A DNA stretch of 64,000 bases from Frankia sp. AgB32 (GTDB lineage Bacteria > Actinomycetota > Actinomycetes > Frankiales > Frankiaceae), in the NCBI RefSeq assembly GCF_023243045.1, contig NZ_JALKFX010000004.1:62001-126000 (forward strand), in the 5' to 3' direction. The translations under genes were made by a program, and so were the position numbers. Under the pieces are notes generated by a model. The model searched no databases and was not told the DNA's origin. It saw only the letters and a list, made by a program, of their open reading frames with translations. This document shows, piece after piece, positions 32,759 through 41,515 of the stretch. How positions within the stretch are numbered: position 1 is the first letter of the stretch; the number at the start of each line of letters is the position of its first letter.

Positions 32759-33936
32759 GAGCCCTCGGTCCGGGCCACTCGCAGCGGAAGCTCGGCGATG
32801 ACGCGGTACCCCCCCTCGGGCCGCGGCCCGGCCGACAGCCGTCCGCCCAACGCGGCCACCCGCTCTCGCATACCCATGATGCCGTGTCCCTCTGACGTCA
32901 TGTGGCTGCCCTGGGTCGCGAACTCGCCCTCGTCCTCGACCGCCAGGCTGAACGCACCGGGGGCGTACCCGAGCCGCACCACGGCGGTGTCGCAGCCGGC
33001 GTGCTTGCGGGTGTTGGTCAGCGACTCCTGAATGACCCGGTAGGCGGTCAGTTCCATCGCCTCGGGCAACGGCCGGGCCTGGCCCCGCACCTCGCGGGTG
33101 ACCCGCAGGCCCGCACCGGCGAACGCGCAGAGCAACTCCTCGAGCTGGTCGAGTCCCGGGACTGGCTCCGTCGGCTCCGCCGGGGTGAACGCACCGGGTT
33201 CGCGCAGCAGGCCGACGGTCAGCCGTAGCTCCTCCAGGGCCTCCTCGCTCGCGTGCTGGATGTGCGCGACCGACTCCCTGGCCTGGGTGAGGTTCTCGTC
33301 GTCGAGCAGGCAGGCCAGCGCGCCGGCCTGCACGTTGATCAGGGCAACGTGGTGCCCGACGGCATCGTGCAGCTCCCGGGCGATCCGCAGCCGTTCATCG
33401 GCGACGCGGCGGCTCGCCTCGTCCTCCTTGGCCTGCTCGGCGCGCCTGGCGCGGTCCTCGACCTCGGCGACGAAGGCGCGGTGGCTGCGGGTGGCCGTGC
33501 CGGTGGTCACCGCCAGGGCCGCCCACAGCAGGATGACGAAGCCCGTGATGCCTGGATGGGTGATGAGCGAAGTGGTGAGCAGCGCCGCCTTGACGACGAC
33601 GCCGACCGCGAGCGTCCGGCCCTGGCCGGCCCCCCGCGCGACCAGGTACAGCGCGTAGAAGACCGCCGGCAGGGTCAGCGGGTAGGCCATCCCGTCCGCC
33701 ATCAGAACCGCCGATCCGACGACGGCGCACGCCACGATGCCGATCGGAGACCGCCGAGCCGCCACCAGGACCGCGTAGACCACGGCGGAGACCGCCCAGC
33801 TCAGCGGCTGGTGGGAACTCGGTGCCTGGCGCACGTCCGCGGGGATCGTCACCACCGCGAACAGCACCATCGACGTGATCGCCGAAAGCAGCAGGAGCTG
33901 TCCGGCCATCAGCCTGCTCCAGGCACTCGCCCACAT
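32755..33936 (-). CDS. DesK/NarX-type sensor histidine kinase
   Basis: This membrane kinase of about 393 residues has four or five N-terminal hydrophobic helices with little extracytoplasmic sequence, a HisKA_3 dimerisation box with the phospho-histidine in RIARELHDAVGHH, and a HATPase domain (YRVIQESLTNTRKHA, GHGIMGMRERV). It probably senses a membrane or envelope signal. Start 33936 is a compromise: ATG 33909 has a better RBS (GGAG, 7-base spacing), and ATG 33966 is also in frame. It diverges from the MMPL gene, 180 bp away. Confidence 0.92.
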   Translation of the reverse strand: MWASAWSRLMAGQLLLLSAITSMVLFAVVTIPADVRQAPSSHQPLSWAVSAVVYAVLVAARRSPIGIVACAVVGSAVLMADGMAYPLTLPAVFYALYLVARGAGQGRTLAVGVVVKAALLTTSLITHPGITGFVILLWAALAVTTGTATRSHRAFVAEVEDRARRAEQAKEDEASRRVADERLRIARELHDAVGHHVALINVQAGALACLLDDENLTQARESVAHIQHASEEALEELRLTVGLLREPGAFTPAEPTEPVPGLDQLEELLCAFAGAGLRVTREVRGQARPLPEAMELTAYRVIQESLTNTRKHAGCDTAVVRLGYAPGAFSLAVEDEGEFATQGSHMTSEGHGIMGMRERVAALGGRLSAGPRPEGGYRVIAELPLRVARTEGS

Positions 33937-33977
33937 AGCTGAACTGTAAACACCCGACCTCGCCATCCACGAGGGAA

Positions 33978-33995
33978 CTACTGCGAACGCAGTAG
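33978..33995. promoter_or_regulatory. Perfect 18-bp palindrome in the kinase/MMPL divergent promoter
   Basis: CTACTGCGAACGCAGTAG is a perfect inverted repeat (8-bp arms, 2-bp centre) between the divergent kinase and MMPL starts. A symmetric site here is the natural operator for the neighbouring NarL-type regulator, allowing autoregulation and exporter control. The binding protein is inferred, not shown. Confidence 0.55.
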
Positions 33996-34116
33996 GCAAA
34001 ACCGTAATCTGCGCCGGATGGCGCGGTCGCGGCTGGGCAATCACTGCGGCTGGCCGACGACCAGGGCGGGCCGGGTGCCGGACGATGACGAGCCGAACCG
34101 GAAGGAATGGAGGATC

Positions 34117-36315
34117 ATGTCAGTTCTTGCACGCTGGTGCTATCGGCACCGCTTCGTGGTGATCACCGCCTGGATAGGCCTGCTCATCGGCCTGACGGTG
34201 ATATCGCAGGTGGTGAAGTCGTCATATGACAACTCGTTCACGCTGACCGGCAGCGGGTCGGGCTCCGCCCAGGAACTGCTCCAGCGGGCGGCGCCGGGCC
34301 AGGCGGGCGACTCCGATCAGATCGTCTGGCGGGTGAGCAATGGCAGCGTCACCGATCCCGCCGTCAAGCAGCGAATATTGCCCATGCTCGCGCGGGTGTC
34401 GGACGTGCCCGAGGTGGGCTCCGTGGTCAGCCCCTACCAGCCGGGCGGCAAGGTCCAGACAAGCCCGGACGGGCGCACCGCGTACGCCACCGTGACCTTC
34501 ACCAAGTCGTCCGACAACCTGGACTCGGCCAACATCAAGCGGGTCATCTCGGTGGCGCGCGCCGCCCGGGAGCCGGGTCTCTCGATCGAGCTCGGCGGGC
34601 AGGCCATCTCGCACGCCCAGCAGGCGCCGCTGTCCTACATGTCGGCGATCAGCATCGCCGTCGCCGCGGTCATCCTGTTCTTCGCGTTCGGATCGCTGTT
34701 CGCGATGGCGCTGCCGATCGCGGCCGCGTTGGCCGGCGTCGGCAGCGGTCTGATGCTCATGGCCCCGCTCAGCCACCTGACCAGCGTGACCGGACTGGCC
34801 CCTATCCTCGGCGCACTCATCGGCCTGGGCGTCGGCGTCGACTACGCCCTGTTCATCGTGACCAGGTACCGCCACGGCCTGCTGTCGGGACTGGACCCAC
34901 AGGAGTCGGCCGTCCGCGCACTCAACACGTCGGGCCGCGCGGTCCTCTTCGCGGGGGGCACGGTGTGCGTCGCCCTGCTCGGCCTGCTCACCCTCGGTCA
35001 GGGCTTCCTCAACGGGCTGGCGTACGCGGCGGTGATCACCGTGGCGTGCACCGTGCTCGCGGCCATCACGCTGCTGCCCGCGCTGTTCGGGGTGCTCCGC
35101 CTGCGCGTGCTGAGCAGGCGGCAGCGCCGCAGGCTCCAGGCCGACGGGCCGCAGCATGAGGACAGCGCCAGTGGCGTGTGGGCACGTTGGTCGCGGGTCA
35201 TACCCCGCTTCCCCGTCCCGCTCGCCGCGGCGGGGCTCGTGGTGATCATCGTGATCTCCCTTCCCGCGCTGTCCCTGCGGCTCGGCTTCGCCGACGATTC
35301 CAATGACTCGAAGTCCAGCACCAGCTACAAGGCGTACGAGATGCTCGCCGCCGGCTTCGGGCCGGGCTTCAACGGTCCGCTGCTCCTGGTCTCCCAGGTC
35401 AGTTCCGCCGCCGACCGCGCCGCGCTCGACCGGCTCGACCGCGCGCTCACCGCCGTCCCGGGGGTGGCCGCCGTGCAGACCGGGCCCGCGCAGGCGACGC
35501 CGTCCGCCGGGCCGACGATCGAGGTCACCCAGATCCTCCCCACCACGGCGCCGCAGGCCCGGGCCACCGCCACCCTGATCAGCCAGGTGCGGAACACGGT
35601 CATACCGCGTTACACGCAGAACACCACCCTGCGGGTCTACGTAGGCGGCGTAACGGCCACCTTCGTCGATTTCGCAGCGTCGACAGACGCCAAGCTGCCC
35701 TGGTTCCTCGCCGCGATAGCGGGCTTCAGCTTCGTGCTCCTCATGCTCGCCTTCCGCAGCCTGCTGATTCCCGCGGTCACGGCGGTACTGAACCTGCTGT
35801 CGGCGGCCGCCACCTTCGGCGTGCTCACCGCCTTCTTCCAGTGGGGCTGGGGAATGAAGGCCTTCGGCCTCGGCGAGTCCGTGCCGGTCGAGGGCTACCT
35901 GCCTGGGATAGTTCTGGCCATCTTGTTCGGCCTGTCCATGGACTACCAGGTGTTCCTGGTCAGCAGGATGGCCGAGGAATGGTCACGCACCCGTGACAAC
36001 GCGAGGGCGGTGCTCGTGGGCCAGACCGACACGGCCCGGGTGATCACCGCTGCGGCAGCAATCATGATTGCCGTGTTCCTCACCTTCGCGCTGGTCGGCG
36101 AGGTCAACATCGCGCAGTTCGGCATCGGACTGGCCTCCGCCGTGGCGCTCGACGCCTTCGTCCTGCGCACGGTGCTCGTGCCGGCCGTGATGCACCTGTG
36201 CGGCCGGGCCAACTGGTGGCTGCCCGGATGGCTGGACCGCCGCCTCCCGCACCTCGCCATCGAGCCGCCGGCGGAGGAGGAGCCCGCCCAGGAACCCCGG
36301 CCCGCCCTCGTCTAG
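34117..36315 (+). CDS. MMPL/RND-family membrane transporter
   Basis: This 732-residue exporter has about 12 transmembrane helices in two repeated halves, each with a large extracytoplasmic loop after the first helix. The paired proton-relay motifs typical of MmpL proteins are visible: GVGVDYALFIVTRYRHG in half one and FGLSMDYQVFLVSRMAEEW in half two. The start at 34117 is supported by GGAGG five bases upstream and by the family N-terminus (WCYRHRFVVITAWI). An in-frame extension to 34018 lacks support. It is controlled from a promoter shared with the two-component genes. Being next to the cluster it could export the product, but related proteins also move lipids. Confidence 0.93.
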   Translation: MSVLARWCYRHRFVVITAWIGLLIGLTVISQVVKSSYDNSFTLTGSGSGSAQELLQRAAPGQAGDSDQIVWRVSNGSVTDPAVKQRILPMLARVSDVPEVGSVVSPYQPGGKVQTSPDGRTAYATVTFTKSSDNLDSANIKRVISVARAAREPGLSIELGGQAISHAQQAPLSYMSAISIAVAAVILFFAFGSLFAMALPIAAALAGVGSGLMLMAPLSHLTSVTGLAPILGALIGLGVGVDYALFIVTRYRHGLLSGLDPQESAVRALNTSGRAVLFAGGTVCVALLGLLTLGQGFLNGLAYAAVITVACTVLAAITLLPALFGVLRLRVLSRRQRRRLQADGPQHEDSASGVWARWSRVIPRFPVPLAAAGLVVIIVISLPALSLRLGFADDSNDSKSSTSYKAYEMLAAGFGPGFNGPLLLVSQVSSAADRAALDRLDRALTAVPGVAAVQTGPAQATPSAGPTIEVTQILPTTAPQARATATLISQVRNTVIPRYTQNTTLRVYVGGVTATFVDFAASTDAKLPWFLAAIAGFSFVLLMLAFRSLLIPAVTAVLNLLSAAATFGVLTAFFQWGWGMKAFGLGESVPVEGYLPGIVLAILFGLSMDYQVFLVSRMAEEWSRTRDNARAVLVGQTDTARVITAAAAIMIAVFLTFALVGEVNIAQFGIGLASAVALDAFVLRTVLVPAVMHLCGRANWWLPGWLDRRLPHLAIEPPAEEEPAQEPRPALV

Positions 36316-36340
36316 CTCAACGCCAGGAGAGGAATCCCTC

Positions 36341-37072
36341 ATGTTCAAGGAGCCGAACATGTCACGTCTTCCGGCCCTTCCATCGCCTCGTTACGGCGTT
36401 GACGCCCCGGCGATCCCGGCGGTTCTCGGCGCCGCCGGGGTGGCGTGCTGGCTGACCGCCGCCCAGCGGCGGCCAGGCCGGATCGCGACGGCGGCGGCCG
36501 GATCGGTACTGCTGGCCAAGGCCGGCTTCTTCCTGCACACCACACTCCGCGGCAAGATGCGCATCTGGGAGCGGGAACTGGACCGCGCCGGCCTGCGGGG
36601 CGACGAACAACTGCTGGACCTGGGCTGTGGCCGCGGCGCGGTGCTGATCGCGGCGGCCAGGCGGCTACCGAAAGGGCGTGCCGTCGGAGCGGACCTGTGG
36701 ACGAAGGATCAGAGCGGGAACACCCCCACGGCCACGCTCGCCAACGCCGCGGCGGCCGGGGTCGCCGACCGGGTGGAAGTGCACACGGCCGACATGACCG
36801 CGCTGCCGTTCGCGGACAGCTCCTTCGACATCGTGACGAGCGCGCTGGCGATCCACAACATCCCATCGCCGGTGGGGCGCTACCGCGCGGTGGATGAGGC
36901 CATGCGGGTGCTGCGCCCGGGCGGGCAGCTGGTCATCGCCGATCCCTGGCCCATGGCCAGGAAGTACGCCGCGCACATCGGCCAGGGCACGCTGCGCCCG
37001 CTCGGGCCCGGGTACTGGTACGGCGGCCCCTGGCTCGGCGTCACGATGCTGCACGCCGTCAAGGAGAACTGA
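36341..37072 (+). CDS. Membrane-anchored SAM methyltransferase
   Basis: This 243-residue protein has two hydrophobic N-terminal segments (about 22-65) followed by a class I methyltransferase domain: LLDLGCGRGAVLIAAA near 91, a motif-II acidic GADLW, DMTALPFADSSFDIV near 146 and LRPGGQLVIADPW near 190. It starts 25 bp after the MMPL stop with GGAGAGG upstream, so it is co-transcribed with the exporter. Substrate unknown; a membrane lipid or lipophilic compound fits the anchor. Two strong hairpins follow. Confidence 0.85.
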   Translation: MFKEPNMSRLPALPSPRYGVDAPAIPAVLGAAGVACWLTAAQRRPGRIATAAAGSVLLAKAGFFLHTTLRGKMRIWERELDRAGLRGDEQLLDLGCGRGAVLIAAARRLPKGRAVGADLWTKDQSGNTPTATLANAAAAGVADRVEVHTADMTALPFADSSFDIVTSALAIHNIPSPVGRYRAVDEAMRVLRPGGQLVIADPWPMARKYAAHIGQGTLRPLGPGYWYGGPWLGVTMLHAVKEN

Positions 37073-37080
37073 CCGGAGAC

Positions 37081-37112
37081 CTGTAGGTCCAGAGCGCGCT
37101 CTGGACCTACAG
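37081..37112. terminator. 32-bp perfect palindrome after the methyltransferase
   Basis: The 32 bases are fully self-complementary: CTGTAGGTCCAGAGCG followed by its exact complement in reverse, with no loop. It begins 8 bp after the methyltransferase stop, so it is most likely a terminator. Its perfection and length would also fit a protein-binding or cruciform site. Confidence 0.6.
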
Positions 37113-37120
37113 AGAAGCTG

Positions 37121-37152
37121 CCAGAGCACCGTGAGACGGCACGGTGCTCTGG
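37121..37152. terminator. Second strong hairpin (13-bp stem, 6-base loop)
   Basis: CCAGAGCACCGTG (37121-37133) pairs perfectly with CACGGTGCTCTGG (37140-37152) around AGACGG. It follows the 32-bp palindrome by 8 bp, and both share the CCAGAGC core. Together they form a tandem terminator. The minus-strand gene at 37301-38011 ends on the other side, so it may act in both directions. Confidence 0.6.
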
Positions 37153-37191
37153 CGCCAGTCGAGGAACGCGGCCGAGTGGAGATCCGGTGCC

Positions 37192-37240
37192 GGCGCCGAC
37201 CGCCCACCGCGCCGCGGGCGCCGACCGCCCACTGCGCCGC
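37192..37240. repeat. 24-bp direct repeat, two copies
   Basis: The 24-base unit beginning GGCGCCGACCGCCCAC occurs at 37192-37215 and 37217-37240 with one mismatch (C/T) and a single base between copies. It lies in the 230-bp non-coding stretch between the hairpins and the convergent hypothetical gene. Function unknown. Confidence 0.7.
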
Positions 37241-37300
37241 ATCGGAATCGAGGACCCTTGGCCGGCTCCTTCGATCGCGTGCGCCGACATCACCGCGGAA

Positions 37301-38011
37301 TCATCCGCCGTGAGCCTGCCGGCGGCCCCGGCGGAAGAAGTCGAGGGCGTCCGCGGCCGAGGGAACGTTGTCCCAGGTGACGTAGGCGCCGAAAGACGCG
37401 TTCCAGAAGCCGTCCGACGATGGCGGCGGCGGTGACGGGGGACCGACGTAGAGGTAGGGCTGCGAAATCTGCTCGTCGCCGGGCGACGCGCCGTAGTTGA
37501 TGTCGCCGGCCCGGAGGGCGACGTCAGCGTGTTCGGGCCAGAGGGTGACCTCACTCGGGTCGTCCCCGGGGATCTCGGCTCGCCATTCGTGCAGTGCCGT
37601 GCTGCCGAGCGCGTACCAGTCGGCGATGCGCCGGGCAGCCTCGGCGTCGAGGGCCAGTGCGGCGTCGGAGTCGCAGGGCGTGTTCAGGTGGTAGACTGCG
37701 GTCGGGCCGCCCGGCGCGCTCAGGCCGGCCAGGGTCGCGGCGGCGCGCAGTGTGCGCAGTGGCGCGCGCGTCACCGCCTCGCCGGACGCCGAGCCGTCCG
37801 TCCCGACGCGCACGACGAGGTCGGTGCCCTCGACGGCGACGGTTCGGGCGTCGTCGCCGAACGCAGGCGTGGCGAACCCGCCGGGCGTGACGATCAGGCC
37901 GATGCGGCCGGTGGACTGGTAGCGAGCGGCGGCGAGGACGTGCTCGGCGACGGCGTGCAACGCCGCGCGGGTCTGGACGAAGGTGGCGTCGATGTCGCTG
38001 TCGTTACTCAT
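37301..38011 (-). CDS. Hypothetical protein
   Basis: This 236-residue soluble protein was not assigned to a family. It has no signal peptide or membrane helix. It begins with a Ser/Asp-rich segment (MSNDSDIDATF), continues with an alpha/beta-looking region (TGRIGLIVTPGGFATPAFGDD) and a helical alanine-rich middle, and ends with a proline run (PPSPPPPSS) and a basic tail (RRGRRQAHGG). Codon use is normal for the window, which supports a real gene. It is convergent with the MMPL-methyltransferase operon. No function is proposed. Confidence 0.7.
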   Translation of the reverse strand: MSNDSDIDATFVQTRAALHAVAEHVLAAARYQSTGRIGLIVTPGGFATPAFGDDARTVAVEGTDLVVRVGTDGSASGEAVTRAPLRTLRAAATLAGLSAPGGPTAVYHLNTPCDSDAALALDAEAARRIADWYALGSTALHEWRAEIPGDDPSEVTLWPEHADVALRAGDINYGASPGDEQISQPYLYVGPPSPPPPSSDGFWNASFGAYVTWDNVPSAADALDFFRRGRRQAHGG

Positions 38012-38364
38012 GACGGGCTACCTGGCTTCCGAGCTGTCGAGGCGGGCCTGGCCCACTGGTCCGGTGGCCACAAAGGTAGTCCGCTGCCCGGCGGCATCGG
38101 TCTCCGCGATGCGCCGGGCAGTCCACCTCGTCCGGGATCTGGACTGTCCGCGGTTCAGTCGCGGGAAACCCACCAGCTGGAGCCGCCCGGCCCGACGATG
38201 GTCTGCTCTGGCCAGTCCGGATGGACGTGTCGCTGTCATCGGTGTCGCTGTCATCGATCTGTGCACGACGCGGACCGCGACGTCGTTCTACCCCGCCGTC
38301 TCGGTTGGCGGCTGCATGCTTCGACGCCAGGAGTGCCGTCTGGATCCGTCGGGATCCGTCGGGA
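38012..38364. other. Non-coding stretch with short tandem repeats
   Basis: No gene was recognised in these 353 bp between the hypothetical gene and the end of the dimethylformamidase gene. It contains a 15-bp tandem duplication GTGTCGCTGTCATCG (38227-38241, 38242-38256) and a 10-bp near-tandem GATCCGTCGG around 38343-38362. Open frames across it lack RBS and recognisable domains. Confidence 0.6.
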
Positions 38365-40638
38365 TCACAGCGTCGAGAAGCGATCGAGAACGTTGGCGGT
38401 GATGCGCGCGACGTTGTTGTCGTAGTCGTTGTGAGAGAGGCTTCCCGCCCAGGCGATCGACGAGGTCGAAAAGACAGCGCCGCCCGATTCGGTCTCGAGC
38501 AGGGTCATGTCCGCGCGGACGTCTCGGTGCTCGCTGCCGCCGAGCCCCGGGTACATGAAACCGATCTCTTCCACCACCAGCAGGTAGGAGTCGTCGTGGT
38601 ACTCCGAGGAGGCGAGCAGGTAGGTGCCCGGTGGGGTGCCCAGCCGGACGTCGGCGCGGTCCAGTTCCTGGCCGGCGGCGCCGGCGCCCTCCAGGCCGAA
38701 GTCACCGATCAGTTCCTCCTCGCCGACACCGGAGAAGACCCAGGACACCGCTGCCTCGGCGCTGTCCGGCATCCGCCGGTAGTACGAGGACCCGTTGAAC
38801 CCCTCCGCCGTGAACCCGGTGCCGAAGACCTTCTGCGGAGCGCGGCCACGGTTTCGCCACAGGCCGCCCTTCTCGCCGGTGGTGGAGTGGAGGGTCTCCC
38901 CGGGCGCGGCCTGCCAGGCCCGCGAACCAGCCTCACCCTTGCGGACCTCCATGACCCAGGGCTTCTCCGGATGGAAGGACGCGACCCAGTAGAATCCGTT
39001 GCCACCCATGTACATCACGCGCCCGCCATCGACGACGTAGTCCTCGAAGGCATCGAGCATCCGTTCTGAGGTGTATTCGGGATGGGTGCCGGTCATGACC
39101 ACCCGATAGGGCCGCATCGCGTCCACGCCACGTCGGTGGACATCCTCGTCGCAGAGGACGTCGAACTCGTATCCCTTCTCGGTCAGCCAGTCGACGAGAT
39201 AAAGGTCCGCGGGGAACTGCCAGGTGCCCAGATGCGTGAACCGGTACCGCGGGCGCATGTTCAGGATCGGCCGGCGCCGCGAGGTGTAGGCAACGCCGCT
39301 GCCGTCGACATGCAGGTCGTAGGTCGAGCGTCCGAACTCGCCGTGTTCGAGCTTGAGCACGTCCAGCGGCTGCACCAGGGGCGTGTGCCCGCCGACCGCC
39401 TGCCCGATCGGTGAACCACTGCCCAGATGCTCGTTGGCGTAGGCCTGGTAACTCGCAGTCGGCAGCAGCAGGGCGATCGATTTCTCCGCGCCCTGAGCGG
39501 CGCCGACCAGGAACGGCACGTGGTCCTCGAAGCCGCCCGCCCGTAGCCGCAGTGCGTATACGCCCGATGGCATTTCGGCGCCCACCGACAGCGTGCAGGT
39601 CGGCGCCCAGCCGGTGTCGTCGACGTCGTCGGTGTGAAAGTGCACCGCGCCGTACAGCTCGGGATGGGCCGTCCAGTTGTATGAGGAACCGTCCCAGTTG
39701 TGGGCGGTCACGGCGCGAGTGGGCATGTTCACCAGACTGCCGGCGACGCGTTCACCTTCACCGCGGTCGCCGGGCGCGATCTCGGTGCCCTCGATTCCGG
39801 TGGACAGGTCCCACCAGGCTCCGAGCCCTTCGATCACCGCCGGCGCCTTACCGCTGCCGGCCAACTGGCGCACCTCGTCGCCGGTCAGAGGCCGCCGGTA
39901 GACCGCTGGAAGCGCGATCTTGCCGTTGTATCCCCCTCGTACGACAGTGCCGTCGGTCGTGTCCAGAGCGCCGAGGAGCAGATCGACGGCCGGGATCTCG
40001 GGTGGGCCAGCAAGGGCGCCGGTGACCTCCACCACGGGGTTGGGCACCACCCGTCCGAACCGGCTGTTGTACGCGTTCACCACTGGCACCGCGGTCACAC
40101 TGGCCTGACCGGTCGTGCCGTCCCAGCTTGCCGCCAGCGCGTACCAGGTGCCGGCCCGCAGGCCGGTGGGCGCGGTGAGGCAGGCGGAGTCCTGGCCCGC
40201 GCCGAACACGAGAGCGGGACGCAGACCATCGGTCAGAACCAGCGCGACGCCTGTCGAGGTCGCGTCGTCCCAGCCGGAGAGCACCGGCTGCCGGGTGCCG
40301 TCGGCGGTGGGCTGAACGAAGGCGAAGAGGGTCAGTGAACCGGCCGGCGAGCGCAGGATGTCGCGGGCGCCGGGAATCCGGCCGAACGACCCGACCTGCG
40401 CTGGCTGGTCCAACAGCGGATAAACTCCGTTGACCTCGGAGTCGAGCTCGGTCTCGCGAAATCCCGGGCCACCCGGAGTGGTGTCGCCGTGGCGCAACCG
40501 GACAAGGTGGGCGTGAAACGTGTCGACCCCCTGCCCGCTGACCCGGAAGGTCAGGTCCTGCCCGGGCCGCACAATGATTTCGTCAGCGTATCCGAGAGCC
40601 CAGACCGGCGGCGTTGCAGAACAGCCTTCCGTGCTCAC
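38365..40638 (-). CDS. dmfA2: N,N-dimethylformamidase large subunit
   Basis: This 757-residue large subunit belongs to an enzyme that hydrolyses N,N-dimethylformamide to dimethylamine and formate. The N-terminal part (about 90-300) is a concanavalin/LamG-like domain (GSLTLFAFVQPT, GTWYALAASWDG). The C-terminal part holds the catalytic region with LPTASYQAYANEHLG and MTGTHPEYTSERMLDAFEDYV; the Tyr and the His-x-Glu pair fit the mononuclear iron ligands described for this family. Length matches the Paracoccus/Alcaligenes subunit (about 760). The GTG at 40638 overlaps the small-subunit stop by 4 bases, which decides the start over longer frames. The enzyme may act on another small or polymeric amide. 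Confidence 0.9.
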   Translation of the reverse strand: MSTEGCSATPPVWALGYADEIIVRPGQDLTFRVSGQGVDTFHAHLVRLRHGDTTPGGPGFRETELDSEVNGVYPLLDQPAQVGSFGRIPGARDILRSPAGSLTLFAFVQPTADGTRQPVLSGWDDATSTGVALVLTDGLRPALVFGAGQDSACLTAPTGLRAGTWYALAASWDGTTGQASVTAVPVVNAYNSRFGRVVPNPVVEVTGALAGPPEIPAVDLLLGALDTTDGTVVRGGYNGKIALPAVYRRPLTGDEVRQLAGSGKAPAVIEGLGAWWDLSTGIEGTEIAPGDRGEGERVAGSLVNMPTRAVTAHNWDGSSYNWTAHPELYGAVHFHTDDVDDTGWAPTCTLSVGAEMPSGVYALRLRAGGFEDHVPFLVGAAQGAEKSIALLLPTASYQAYANEHLGSGSPIGQAVGGHTPLVQPLDVLKLEHGEFGRSTYDLHVDGSGVAYTSRRRPILNMRPRYRFTHLGTWQFPADLYLVDWLTEKGYEFDVLCDEDVHRRGVDAMRPYRVVMTGTHPEYTSERMLDAFEDYVVDGGRVMYMGGNGFYWVASFHPEKPWVMEVRKGEAGSRAWQAAPGETLHSTTGEKGGLWRNRGRAPQKVFGTGFTAEGFNGSSYYRRMPDSAEAAVSWVFSGVGEEELIGDFGLEGAGAAGQELDRADVRLGTPPGTYLLASSEYHDDSYLLVVEEIGFMYPGLGGSEHRDVRADMTLLETESGGAVFSTSSIAWAGSLSHNDYDNNVARITANVLDRFSTL

Positions 40639-40994
40639 GCAGCCACACCGAACACCAGCCGAACCCTGCTCAGGAAAACCGCATGCGCCGCCGCGCCCAC
40701 GGTCGGGTGAGGACCGGCGACACGTTCGGTGCGCAGACCCGCCCGGGTGGTCGTGAATCGGGAGACGTACCACCCCTCGTCGCCGTCGTACTCGACGACC
40801 AGCTTTCCTTCGATGCTGAACGACCCAAGATAGGTCAGTACGCGGCGGAGCGCGTCGCTGTGTTGGCCGAACGGCTGGCGCTCATGTTCGGCGATCAACT
40901 CCGGTGTCAAGGTGGGTCGCAGGTCGGTGCGCCTGCGGTCGTGAAAGCGCGCGGCGACCACGCCGTCGAGCGCCTCCTGGCTGGACAGTGGCAC
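40635..40994 (-). CDS. dmfA1: N,N-dimethylformamidase small subunit
   Basis: This 119-residue partner of the large subunit belongs to the small family found only with it. It forms the alpha part of the alpha/beta enzyme. The sequence (SQEALDGVVAARFHDRR near the start, VEYDGDEGWYVSRF near residue 68) fits the known size of about 130 residues. The GTG at 40994 has GGGAGGAAT at ideal spacing. Gene order small-large with coupled translation is the same as in characterised DMF degraders. Upstream lies rearranged DNA, so the promoter is not obvious. Confidence 0.85.
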   Translation of the reverse strand: MPLSSQEALDGVVAARFHDRRRTDLRPTLTPELIAEHERQPFGQHSDALRRVLTYLGSFSIEGKLVVEYDGDEGWYVSRFTTTRAGLRTERVAGPHPTVGAAAHAVFLSRVRLVFGVAA

Positions 40995-41281
40995 CGGATT
41001 CCTCCCGCCGTCAGGACTTCCGGGCCAACCGGCTCCGGCGCTGCGGCCCGACGAGCTTGTGGGTCGGCTACAGCGTGGTCGTCCTCAGGTTCGCACCCGG
41101 CGGGTCGCGCGGCTGCTGGGAGCCTCCCTTTCCGCCGTGATGCGGCATCCGTGGCGGCCCCACAGGCTCCCAGGTCCGGCCACTGTTGACCGCGATCGTG
41201 GAGCCGTGCTCCGCCTGAGGCCGCTCTGTGCTGACGTCGGCAACTGGGCCGTCGGTCGAACGTACCGCCCACAGACACGCC
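40995..41281. other. Stretch without a recognisable gene
   Basis: Only short unconvincing open frames are present. The stretch lies between the dimethylformamidase operon and the broken PIN gene, and is probably debris from the rearrangement at about 41510 plus the dimethylformamidase promoter. No RNA gene or clear hairpin was found. Confidence 0.5.
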
Positions 41282-41515
41282 TGGGCGGGGCTGTCCGGCC
41301 CGGGTGGCGGCCGCGGAAAGTTTGCCCCAGGTGGCGGCGACTGCTTCGTCGCCGGGCAGCACAGGGATTCCGGAGAGCCAGTCGGCGAGTTCCTGACGTC
41401 GGCGACTGCCCCAGTCTCGCAGGTCGGTCCACGTGGTGAGCTCACCGAAGGTCACGAACGTGATCAGTGGCCGTCGGCCGATCAGGCGGGTTGCCACGGG
41501 CCCACTGAAAAGCTT
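41282..41515 (-). pseudogene. PIN-domain (VapC-like) toxin remnant
   Basis: About 78 codons resemble the middle of actinobacterial PIN-domain toxins: LITFVTFGELTTW, then DWGSRRRQELADWL, PVLPGD and AAATRAGQPRP. The N-terminal DTN/DTD metal-binding segment and the C-terminal NDxWIAA segment that normally follow are missing. The fragment ends exactly where the Rieske oxygenase fragment begins on the other strand, near 41510. Both are therefore halves left by the same rearrangement. No antitoxin was seen. Confidence 0.6.

Noticed and set aside
38018-38266. Small minus-strand gene of 82 residues
   Set aside because: No ribosome site, no recognisable domain, Arg/Thr-rich composition, and it overlaps the tandem-repeat region.
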